Below, piece after piece: positions 44,084 to 52,285 of a stretch of DNA of 64,000 nucleotides; within the stretch, counting starts at the first letter, position 1, and each line of letters begins with the position of its first letter. The stretch spans positions 1 through 64,000 of the forward strand of contig JAJYUA010000020.1 of the NCBI GenBank assembly GCA_021792755.1, read 5' to 3'. Under the pieces are notes generated by a model. It was not told the DNA's origin. It did not search any database and was given only the letters and a program-made list of their open reading frames with translations. The translations under genes and the position numbers were made by a program. Source of the DNA: Pseudomonadota bacterium. GTDB taxonomy: Bacteria; Pseudomonadota; Gammaproteobacteria; Steroidobacterales; Steroidobacteraceae.

Positions 44084-45732
44084 TCGGCCGCCTCCGGTCC
44101 CTCGGTGCAACGAGCGGCGACCGTGTACGAGGGAGGAACGCGCCAGAACGGCACCCATTGCGTAGGCATGCCGAACCAGCTGTCCCAGTGCTGCGCCATG
44201 GCAGCAGACTCCGCAAGCCCCGCCAATTGATCGAGCCTCAGCGGTCGCACGGGCGGACGGTACGTCGCGAGCGGCACATCCGCGAGCGGCCGGCCGGCAG
44301 CGAGGGCGAGCAGCGCGGCGATCTGCTCGCGGCAACGGCGCCCTTGGCAAGGTCCCATGCCTGCCCGCGTCAACCGCTTGACCGCATCGGGATGGGGAGG
44401 AACGTCCTCGAGCGCGGCGAGGCCACCGGACTCGCGGGCGCCCGGAGCTCGCGGCCGGCCGAGATAGCGCGGCGGGCGCAGCGAGAGAATATCGGCGCAG
44501 GTCACCTCCTCGCATTGACACACCTGCGGATCCCCCGGCGCCTGCAGGATCGCGGCTCGCACCCAGGCGAGGCGCTCGAGCGCGGCATCCGCAGCCGGAC
44601 CGTCCGGTGTCGACGGCGCCTCGGGCGCCCCCTCGGCCCGGACACCGAGCGCTTCGAGCGCCGCACGGGCCGCGATGGCGCCTTCGCGGCGGGCCACGGC
44701 CTCGCAGAGCGTCTTTGACGGCCAGATGCCGGCGCAATCGCCGGCCGCGTACACATAGGGGAGCGAGGTCCGCTGCGAGCCATCGAGCAGCGGCGCGTGC
44801 CCGCCGCGCTCCGGCTGGAACCTGACCGCACAGCCGCCGGCCTCGAGCAGCTCGATCGCCGCAACCGCTCCCACCCCCAACAGGACGGTGTCGCATTCGA
44901 TGCTCTGCAGCGGCTGTCCCGTGCGGCGCCCGAGCCCGTCCACGGGAGCGACCCGGACCGCGGTCACGCCGCGGGAATCGCCGCTCGCCTGCTCGATGAT
45001 GTGGCGGGTCAACACGCGCGCGCCCTTGCCGACCAATCGGGCCAGCAGCTTCTGCGGGCCGCCGGCGATCTCGGCCTGCTCGATGATGGCCGCAATCCGC
45101 ACGCCCTGCTCCGAGAGCGCATCGGCAATCTGAAGCGCCTCCGTGCCAGCCCCGAGCAGCACAGCCGTGCGCGCTTCGAGCGCGCCGTAGGACTTCGCGA
45201 GCCGGTAGGCGGCGCTCGCGCCCATGACCCCCGGCCGCTCCCAGCCCTCGAAGGCGAGACCCATGTCGCGGCGCCCGCAGGCGACGATGACCTGCTTGAA
45301 ACCGATCAGGTAGGCCCGGTCCGCATCGGCGAGCCCGGCCACGTGGACGCCGATCCAATTGGTCGTGAGACGTCGGGGAAACAGCCCCCACGCCGCCGTG
45401 CCGAGCCGCACGTCGATTCCGGCGTCCACTGCTTCGGCGAGCCGTGGACTGGCCTCGAGAACCGCCTCGAGCATCGCGTTCCGATTGGCTACCACCGCGC
45501 CCATCCGCCCGCCGAAATGCAGCGGCACCTCCTCGCCCATGGCGCTCAGGGGAATGGGGTTTTCATCCACCAGAGTGACTGGCACGCCGCGGCCCGCCGC
45601 CGCAAGCGCAGCCGACACTCCAGCCGGCCCGGCGCCGATCACGAGCAGATCTGTCGCCTCGCCGATCGGTGGGGCCTTGCCAGTGACCGAGGCGGGGTCT
45701 GGAGCGTGAGGCCTGCTGCCCGGCGGGACCAT
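44080..45732 (-). CDS. FAD/[2Fe-2S] dehydrogenase, alpha subunit (OoxA/HcnB-like)
   Basis: A 550-residue pyridine-nucleotide-disulfide-type flavoprotein: FAD motif LLVIGAGPAGVSAALAAAGR at the N-terminus, a second nucleotide motif AVLLGAGTEALQIADAL, and AAGDCAGIWPSKTL. A C-terminal BFD-like domain carries CQCEEVTCADI and GPCQGRRC, whose cysteines should bind a [2Fe-2S] cluster. This is the electron-accepting subunit of OoxAB/HcnBC-type dehydrogenases. The small ferredoxin-like gamma subunit found in many such systems is not adjacent. It is divergent from the second MttB gene, which suggests a shared substrate route. Confidence 0.85.
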   Translation of the reverse strand: MVPPGSRPHAPDPASVTGKAPPIGEATDLLVIGAGPAGVSAALAAAGRGVPVTLVDENPIPLSAMGEEVPLHFGGRMGAVVANRNAMLEAVLEASPRLAEAVDAGIDVRLGTAAWGLFPRRLTTNWIGVHVAGLADADRAYLIGFKQVIVACGRRDMGLAFEGWERPGVMGASAAYRLAKSYGALEARTAVLLGAGTEALQIADALSEQGVRIAAIIEQAEIAGGPQKLLARLVGKGARVLTRHIIEQASGDSRGVTAVRVAPVDGLGRRTGQPLQSIECDTVLLGVGAVAAIELLEAGGCAVRFQPERGGHAPLLDGSQRTSLPYVYAAGDCAGIWPSKTLCEAVARREGAIAARAALEALGVRAEGAPEAPSTPDGPAADAALERLAWVRAAILQAPGDPQVCQCEEVTCADILSLRPPRYLGRPRAPGARESGGLAALEDVPPHPDAVKRLTRAGMGPCQGRRCREQIAALLALAAGRPLADVPLATYRPPVRPLRLDQLAGLAESAAMAQHWDSWFGMPTQWVPFWRVPPSYTVAARCTEGPEAAE

Positions 45733-45991
45733 GTACCGTCGCGTATCCGACTAATGCGTTGGCGAAAGTATTGCCCGGCGCCCGCGCGTCAAGTTCGCAA
45801 ACCCGACATCTTGCGCACAGTACACGACGTGTTCGCGGCGGCGGGCACATCCCGGTGCCTGCGCTTCGTGCTGCAGAGTGGTCGGGCGCCGCCAAGCCCG
45901 TCGTGCGAACATACGCTTGCGTCGGATTTCCGTAAGCGCGAGCCGGCGCGGCACCGGATCCTTGGCCCCACAGATGTGCGAGCGTGCTCCC
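45733..45991. promoter_or_regulatory. Divergent promoter region of the OoxA-like and MttB2 genes
   Basis: A 259-base spacer between outward-facing operons. It should hold promoters for both, but apart from a somewhat AT-richer start (TATCCGACTAATGCGTTGGC near 45747-45766) I could not define repeats or -35/-10 boxes. No gene is visible. Confidence 0.35.
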
Positions 45992-47527
45992 ATGGAGACA
46001 CACCGACGACGCGAAGGCACCAGAGCCCGGCGCAGCGCGGGCGGGCGACTGCCTCAGCTCCCGTGGCAGGCGGTGAGCAATCCGTTCCCCCCGTGGGAGC
46101 TGCTCGCGCCCGAGCAGCTCGAGGCCATACACCTCACGTCCATGCGGATACTCGAGGAGCTCGGCATGGAGGTGCGCTCTGCGCACGCCCGCAGTCTCAT
46201 GCGCGCCGCGGGCGCGCAGGTCGACGAGGCGACGGAAACCGTCCGCCTCGACCGCGGCCTGGTGCAACAGGCGCTCTCGAGCGTGCCGGCCTCCTTCACG
46301 CTGACGCCGCGCAATCCGCAGCGCCGCCTGACCTTCGGCGGCCGGCATGTCAATTTCGGGCTGGTGGCGGGGCCGCCGAACGTGCACGACCGCGAGCGCG
46401 GCCGCCGCGCCGGCAACCTGCGCGACTACTGCGATTTCATCCGGCTCGCCCAGTACTTCAACGCCATCCATCTGATCGGCAACCAAGTCTGCGCGCCCGT
46501 CGAGCTGCCGGCAAACTCCCGGCACCTCGACACCTACCTCGCGAACCTCACGCTTTCGGACCGCCCCTACCACTGCACCGCCATCGGCGCCGGCCGGGCG
46601 CTCGATGGCATCCGGATGATGGCCACCGCCCGCGGCGTGACGCTCGAGCAGATGGCCGCCAGTCCCGGGGTCATCACCATCATCTCGGTCAACAGCCCGC
46701 GCCGGTTCGACGACGCCATGACCGAGGGACTTCTCGCCATGGCAACCCACGGCCAGCCGGTGGTCATCACGCCCTTCACGCTCATGGGGGCCATGGCGCC
46801 GGTCTCGCTCGCCGCGGCGCTCGCGCAGCAGAACGCGGAAGCGCTGTTCGGCGTGGCCCTTACCCAGGCCGTACGGCCCGGCAGCCCCGTCATGTACGGC
46901 GCGTTCACCTCGAACGTCGATCTGCGCTCGGGCGCGCCGGCCTTCGGCACGCCCGAGCACACCAAAGCCAACATCGCGAGCGGCCAGCTGGCCCGCCGCT
47001 ACCGCCTGCCCTACCGGACCTCCAACGCAAGCGCCTCCAACGCCGCCGATGCGCAAGGGGTCTACGAGACCGAGATGTCGCTGTGGGGGGCGATTCTCGG
47101 GGGAGCGAACCTCGTCTACCACGCGGCCGGCTGGCAGGAGGGCGGACTCACCGCCTCGTTCGAGAAACTGGTGCTCGATGTGGAGATGCTGCAGATGATG
47201 ATCGAGCTGCTGAAGCCGATCACGGTGGACGAGGCCGAGCTCGGCTTCGAGGCCGTGCGCGGCGTGCAGCCCGGCGGGCACTTCTTCGGCGAGCCGCACA
47301 CGCTCGAGCGCTACCAGCACGCCTTCTACCAGCCGCTGGTGTCGAACTGGCAGAACTACGAGAGCTGGCTCGCCGGCGGCGGCCACGATGCGCTCGAGCG
47401 CGCCACCGGCATCTGGAAGCGTGCGCTCGCGGAGTACGAGGAGCCGCGCATCGAGCCTTCGATCCGCGAAGCGCTCGAGGAGTACGTCGCACGCCGCCGC
47501 GCGCAAATCGGGGACGGCGAGCCGTGA
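45992..47527 (+). CDS. Trimethylamine methyltransferase (MttB) superfamily protein 2, non-pyrrolysine
   Basis: A 511-residue MttB-fold protein with blocks ISVNSPRRFDDAMTEGLLAM, ITPFTLMGAMAPVSLAAAL, YGAFTSNVDLRSGAPAFGTP and HAAGWQEGGLTASFEKLVLD. It is closer to MttB protein 1 than to MttB protein 3, by eye. There is no in-frame amber codon. It likely demethylates a betaine-type compound; the methyl acceptor is unclear because no corrinoid protein is nearby. The ATG at 45992 gives a length like its paralogue. The MHS-type transporter follows 10 bases after the stop, so import and demethylation are linked. Confidence 0.87.
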   Translation: METHRRREGTRARRSAGGRLPQLPWQAVSNPFPPWELLAPEQLEAIHLTSMRILEELGMEVRSAHARSLMRAAGAQVDEATETVRLDRGLVQQALSSVPASFTLTPRNPQRRLTFGGRHVNFGLVAGPPNVHDRERGRRAGNLRDYCDFIRLAQYFNAIHLIGNQVCAPVELPANSRHLDTYLANLTLSDRPYHCTAIGAGRALDGIRMMATARGVTLEQMAASPGVITIISVNSPRRFDDAMTEGLLAMATHGQPVVITPFTLMGAMAPVSLAAALAQQNAEALFGVALTQAVRPGSPVMYGAFTSNVDLRSGAPAFGTPEHTKANIASGQLARRYRLPYRTSNASASNAADAQGVYETEMSLWGAILGGANLVYHAAGWQEGGLTASFEKLVLDVEMLQMMIELLKPITVDEAELGFEAVRGVQPGGHFFGEPHTLERYQHAFYQPLVSNWQNYESWLAGGGHDALERATGIWKRALAEYEEPRIEPSIREALEEYVARRRAQIGDGEP

Positions 47528-47537
47528 GCGCGACGAC

Positions 47538-48914
47538 ATGGCCGGCGAAGCGGGCGAAATCGAGGCAGGATTGAGCTCGAACAGAGGCTTGGCGAAAAAA
47601 CCAGTGCAAGACCCCGCTGAACACACGGGGCTCGAGGTCGCCGAGCTCAACCGGATCGAATCCCTCTCCGCGAGATGCCTCGGCGCGGGCACGATCGGCA
47701 ACGTGCTCGAATGGTACGACTTCGGGCTCTACGGCTTTCTCGCCCCGCTGATCGGCGCGCATTTCTTCCCCTCCTCCAATCCCATCGCCTCGCTCCTCGG
47801 CGCCTACGGCGGATTCGCCATCGGCTTCGCCATGCGCCCGATCGGCGGCGTGCTGTTGGGCCACGTCGGGGATCGCCTGGGCCGGCGCGCCGTGTTGGCC
47901 CTCTCCATCGTCATGATGGGCACCGCGACGACGCTGATCGGACTGCTGCCGACCTACCGGCAGGTCGGCATCTGGGCGCCGATTCTGCTGGTGGCGGTGC
48001 GCCTCTTCCAGGGATTGTCGGTCGGCGGCGAATTCACCGGCTCCGTGTCGTATCTGATCGAGACCGCTCCCTCTGCCTGGCGCGGGCTCGCCGGCAGCTT
48101 CGCCAACATCGGCTCCGAGGGCGGCTACATCCTCTCCTCGGCGCTCGCGGCCACCACCGTCATCCTCCTGCGCCATCACTCCGAAGCCCCCTGGATCTGG
48201 CGTCTGCCGTTCCTCGGCGGCGGGGCGCTCGCCTGTCTCGCCTGGGTGTTCATCAGACGTCTGTCCCGCGCAGGCTACGAGCCGGATCGACGCAAGGACG
48301 TCCAGCACGAGCTGCCGCTGAAGCAGGCCTTCAGGGAATCCCCCCGGACACTGATCCTCATCATGGTGTTCACCTGGGGCTACGGGGTTCTTAACTACCT
48401 GACACTGGTGTTCCTGCCGACCTTCGCCAGCAAGTTCGGCGGCATCGATGCCGGCGATGCGCTGACGATCAACTCGGCGCTGCAGCTCGCGGCGCTGCTG
48501 CTGATACCCGTCTCCGGCTGGCTGACGGACCGCTTCATCCGGCGCCGCGTGCTGCTGCTCGCGGTGTTTGCCCTGGTGTGCCTCACCTCGGTGACGTTCT
48601 TCGAGATGGCCGGAGGGAACCTCGCACGATTCGGCGTGGCGCAGGGCAGCCTCATCGTGCTGCTGTTCCTGGTCGAGGGCACTGCGCCTGCGATGCTCGC
48701 CGAGCAGTTCTCCTCGCGCTACCGTGTGTCCGGCTACTCGGTGGCGTTCAACATCGGGATCGGCCTGGGCGGGGGCACCGCGCCGCTCATCGCCACGGCG
48801 CTGATCGCTCCGCTCGGCAAGCTCGCCGGCGCCGGTTATTTGGTGGTGTGCGCGCTGCTGTCGTTCGCGGCGCTGTACCTGATGACCGACCGCAGCCGCG
48901 AGCCGCTCTCCTAG
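47538..48914 (+). CDS. MHS-family MFS transporter (ProP-like)
   Basis: A 458-residue symporter-type membrane protein. GTIGNVLEWYDFGLYGFLAP, GFAMRPIGGVLLGHVGDRLG and RLFQGLSVGGEFTGSVSYLI are hallmarks of the metabolite:H+ symporter group that includes ProP (proline/betaine), ShiA and KgtP. It follows mttB2 by 10 bases, so the likely substrate is the betaine or N-methyl amino acid used by that enzyme. It ends 27 bases from the convergent CocE-type hydrolase. Confidence 0.88.
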   Translation: MAGEAGEIEAGLSSNRGLAKKPVQDPAEHTGLEVAELNRIESLSARCLGAGTIGNVLEWYDFGLYGFLAPLIGAHFFPSSNPIASLLGAYGGFAIGFAMRPIGGVLLGHVGDRLGRRAVLALSIVMMGTATTLIGLLPTYRQVGIWAPILLVAVRLFQGLSVGGEFTGSVSYLIETAPSAWRGLAGSFANIGSEGGYILSSALAATTVILLRHHSEAPWIWRLPFLGGGALACLAWVFIRRLSRAGYEPDRRKDVQHELPLKQAFRESPRTLILIMVFTWGYGVLNYLTLVFLPTFASKFGGIDAGDALTINSALQLAALLLIPVSGWLTDRFIRRRVLLLAVFALVCLTSVTFFEMAGGNLARFGVAQGSLIVLLFLVEGTAPAMLAEQFSSRYRVSGYSVAFNIGIGLGGGTAPLIATALIAPLGKLAGAGYLVVCALLSFAALYLMTDRSREPLS

Positions 48915-48941
48915 AAGCCTGCACGCGCCGATCCTCCGCGC

Positions 48942-50975
48942 TCACATCAAATCGCGCGCGATCACCGCGTCCCAGCGCCGCTCGGCCACGAGCTGCCCGT
49001 TGAGCCGGGCGGTCAAAGTGCCGGTCACATGGAAATTGTCCCGGTCGCCGTGCATCTGCGTACGGCTCTCGATCACGGTCCGCCACCCCTCGCGCCCCAT
49101 CTCGTAGGTTTGCGTCAGTACGTAGCGCGCCGACAACGGATCATCGTCCCTGATCGTCAATTCACGCTTCAGGCCATGCGCCACCTGAACGTCGACCTCA
49201 TCGAAGCGCAGGATACCTTCGCCAAACAGGCCGCCAACGCCTTCGGTGATGTACGTCGCATCGCCGGTGACGGGGTTCTGGATGCTCAATCGGCGCACCC
49301 TGCCGGGATCGATCAGGGTGACGGGCGCCTTCGGGCCGTGAACCGGCTGCTCGAATGAGACCGCCCGGTCCCGATCCGCCTGCCGGACGGGCAACTCCAG
49401 AGAGCTGCCCGCGGTGCGGATCGAGATCCTCGCCGCGCAGGGTGCCGGCCAGACGATCGGCCAGTAGGCGCTCGCGATCGACAGCCTGAGACGATGGCCT
49501 CGGGGGAATCGATGGCCGCACGTCTTGAGAGCCACGATCACCTGGTAGTAGCGTCCTGGCTCGAGCGCCGTAGGGTTTTCATGGTCCTCCCGATGAGTGA
49601 GGTTGAGCACCTGGTAGCTGACGCGGGTGACGCTGTCGTCCGGCGCGATGTCGGACAGACGAACCGAGAGCTGCGCGACGGGCGCATCGGCGGCGACTTG
49701 CAGGCTCAGCAGCGGCGAGCCGAGAACGCAGATCTGTTCATCGAGAACGGCGGTATCGAACACCAGCGCGCCCCCGTCATCGAGCCGTTGGTCCGTCGGC
49801 TGTTCCCCCGGGCAACCGGTCGCCATCCATTCGCCCGCCGCCTTGCCGTGACTCTGTGGCGAGCGGATCGCAAGCACCGCACCGGTTGCGTCCGCGCGCT
49901 CCCCGAGGCTTCGATCCGCGCGCAGATGCAGCCGGCGAGGCCGGATATTCGGGGAAGGCCAGGCAGGCTCGCCGACCCACCGACCCGGTACGAGCGCGCG
50001 AGTGCCCTCCGGGGCGACGGGGTCCTCGAGGTAGGCCCGCAGCATCGGCTCATCCATGATCCCGGTATCGCGCCTCTTGAGCCAATGATCCCACCAGCGC
50101 ACCGCTTCCTGCAGATAGCCGATCGCCGGTCCTGGGGCGCCCTCGTGCGGATAGACGTGCCCCCACGGGCCGATGATGCCGAGCCGCGGCACCGTCAGTC
50201 CCTCGAGCAGCCGCGGCACGGCATTGGTGTAGGCGTCCGACCAGCCCCCGATCGCCAGTACCGGACACTCGATCGCAGCATAATCCTCGCAGACCGAGCC
50301 GTGCTTCCAGTACGCATCGTAACGCTGATGAGCGAGCCACAGCGCCGGGAAGAACGGCAGCTGCTCGATCCGCTCGAGCCACTGCTGCCGCCAGCCCGGG
50401 CCGACGATGCGCGGATCGGGCGGACGGGCCTGATAGGCCATCATGATGCTGCCCCACCACAGATTGTCGTTGAGCAGACACCCGCCCATGTAATGAATGT
50501 CATCGCTATAGCGGTTGTCCGTCGAGAAGGTCGTAATGATCGCCTTCAGCGCCGGCGGGCGGCGGGCGGCGACCTGCAGCGCGTTGAACCCCCCCCACGA
50601 CTTGCCTTGCATGCCCACCGCGCCGCTGCACCAGGGCTGCCTGGCAATCCACGCGATCACCTCGAGGGCATCGTCCTGCTCCTGTGTCAGGTATTCGTCC
50701 TCCAGCCTGCCATCGGACTCGCCGCAGCCGCGCATGTCGACGCGCACGGCCGCGTAGCCGTGCTGCGCAAAGTACCCGTGCATGGGCTCATCGCGCGCGC
50801 GCGTTCCGTCGCGCTTGCGGTACGGAATGTACTCGAGCACCGCGGGAACGGGTTGCTGCAAGGCCGTGCTCGGCAGCCACAGCCGTGCCCCGAGGCGGCA
50901 GCCGTCGCTCAGCGGTATCCACACATGCTCCTCGACGTGCACGGACATCGCCGTCTGCTCGGAAGTTTCGGTCAC
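48942..50975 (-). CDS. CocE/NonD-family hydrolase
   Basis: A 677-residue serine hydrolase of the X-Pro dipeptidyl-peptidase/cocaine esterase class. The nucleophile is in GKSWGGFN (about residue 126), the acid in GGWSDAY (about 245) and the histidine in GPWGHVYP (about 272); a jelly-roll C-terminal domain follows. No signal peptide is seen. AAGGGG 6-7 bases before GTG 50975 supports the start. It is the third gene of the DgcA-like, MFS, hydrolase operon, so it may open an ester or amide of the amine that the first gene demethylates; the substrate is unknown. Confidence 0.85.
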   Translation of the reverse strand: MTETSEQTAMSVHVEEHVWIPLSDGCRLGARLWLPSTALQQPVPAVLEYIPYRKRDGTRARDEPMHGYFAQHGYAAVRVDMRGCGESDGRLEDEYLTQEQDDALEVIAWIARQPWCSGAVGMQGKSWGGFNALQVAARRPPALKAIITTFSTDNRYSDDIHYMGGCLLNDNLWWGSIMMAYQARPPDPRIVGPGWRQQWLERIEQLPFFPALWLAHQRYDAYWKHGSVCEDYAAIECPVLAIGGWSDAYTNAVPRLLEGLTVPRLGIIGPWGHVYPHEGAPGPAIGYLQEAVRWWDHWLKRRDTGIMDEPMLRAYLEDPVAPEGTRALVPGRWVGEPAWPSPNIRPRRLHLRADRSLGERADATGAVLAIRSPQSHGKAAGEWMATGCPGEQPTDQRLDDGGALVFDTAVLDEQICVLGSPLLSLQVAADAPVAQLSVRLSDIAPDDSVTRVSYQVLNLTHREDHENPTALEPGRYYQVIVALKTCGHRFPRGHRLRLSIASAYWPIVWPAPCAARISIRTAGSSLELPVRQADRDRAVSFEQPVHGPKAPVTLIDPGRVRRLSIQNPVTGDATYITEGVGGLFGEGILRFDEVDVQVAHGLKRELTIRDDDPLSARYVLTQTYEMGREGWRTVIESRTQMHGDRDNFHVTGTLTARLNGQLVAERRWDAVIARDLM

Positions 50976-51004
50976 GCTCTACCCCTTATGTATCTATCCT
51001 CCAT

Positions 51005-52201
51005 CTATGCCTCGGTACGCCCGATCGGCGCCTGCCGCGCATCGACACGCATCTCGCGCCCATGGATCAGCGCGGCGAGCGCGTACATGGCAAAACTGAT
51101 GCAGGCCGCGACGACGACGATCCACACCACGGAGTGATAGTCGCTCGGGGTCACGAACAGCGCCGCCAATGCGGAGCCCCCCGCCGAGCCGAAAAACGCG
51201 CATCCGCCGGTGAGCGCCACGGCGCGCCCGGTGACATCGACGCGGTTGACGAGCGTGAATTGATACGCCAGGGAGTAGCACCAGGAAAAGTAATAGAGGA
51301 TCCCCGCCGCGCCGAAGGCCAACGTACCCTGGACGGCGCCCAGAAAGAGCGCCGCAACCAGCGTGACACAGGTTGCGAACGCCAGCGGCCACAGCGTACC
51401 GAACCGGCCACCCTGTGCCGAGGCGAGCAATCCGCCCGGGATCCCCGCCGCCACGCTGAGCGCGACAGTGTCGGCGACGACATGGGCCGCCATCCCTTGC
51501 GCCTGCCCCATCAGCTCGATATAGGTCCAATACGCCCCGGCGCCCACGAAGAACATGGCGAAGCCCAGGAATGCGAGCAGCGGCGCCGGCCGCAGAAGGC
51601 CGCCGCGAGCCTGGCGCGGTATCGCACGGCCTTGCGCCGGCAGCAGGGGCATCAAAGCGATGGCCAGAGCCGCCGGGACCGCGAGCAGCAGCAGGACCCC
51701 GTTCAGTCCCGAAAGACGCAGCAGCAACGGTCCCGCCCAAAGAGCGGCGATCTGATAGGCGGCCTGCGCCGAGACCGCCAGGCCGAAGCCGCGCGCCGAC
51801 TCGTGCCGATCGGAGACTATCGTCATGCCGAGCGAGAAGGCGGCGCTCGCGAAAAAGGCCGCAGCCCCCAGCATCGACACCGACACCCAGTAGCCCCGCA
51901 CGCGCAGGGCGATCAGCAGACAAAGACACATGCCGGCTAGGGCCGCAGCGGCCGCGCGCGGCCAGGGCAAGGAGCGCACCCACAGCCCGGCCAACAGAGC
52001 GCTCAGGCCGGAGGCGACGGTGAGGACCGAGGACATCACGCCGACCTGCCGCGCCGAGAATCCCAGCTTGTCGGCGGCTCCCGCCGTGAGCAGCGGCAGG
52101 ATGTTGAACATGCTGGCGCCGATGACCACCAGGGCGAGGCCCGCCGCTGCGAGCGCCGCCCGCTCGGGCGGGGGCGAGAAGCTCTGTGCGCTCTGCTGCA
52201 A
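51005..52201 (-). CDS. MFS transporter
   Basis: A 398-residue membrane protein with about twelve hydrophobic helices (for example ALAAAGLALVVIGASMFNIL and GVMSSVLTVASGLSALLAGL). The TTG at 52201 is preferred because GGGGAG lies 6 bases upstream; a GTG at 52276 without such a site would add 25 residues. It lies between the DgcA-like demethylase and the CocE-type hydrolase, 29 bases before the latter, so it probably moves their shared substrate. Confidence 0.82.
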   Translation of the reverse strand: MQQSAQSFSPPPERAALAAAGLALVVIGASMFNILPLLTAGAADKLGFSARQVGVMSSVLTVASGLSALLAGLWVRSLPWPRAAAAALAGMCLCLLIALRVRGYWVSVSMLGAAAFFASAAFSLGMTIVSDRHESARGFGLAVSAQAAYQIAALWAGPLLLRLSGLNGVLLLLAVPAALAIALMPLLPAQGRAIPRQARGGLLRPAPLLAFLGFAMFFVGAGAYWTYIELMGQAQGMAAHVVADTVALSVAAGIPGGLLASAQGGRFGTLWPLAFATCVTLVAALFLGAVQGTLAFGAAGILYYFSWCYSLAYQFTLVNRVDVTGRAVALTGGCAFFGSAGGSALAALFVTPSDYHSVVWIVVVAACISFAMYALAALIHGREMRVDARQAPIGRTEA

Positions 52202-52285
52202 TGCGGACTCCCCTCGGGTCGGCTCTGTGCCGGTCGTATGCGAACTGAAGATGCGCGCGCGGCGCCGCACCGCCACCCACCGATA

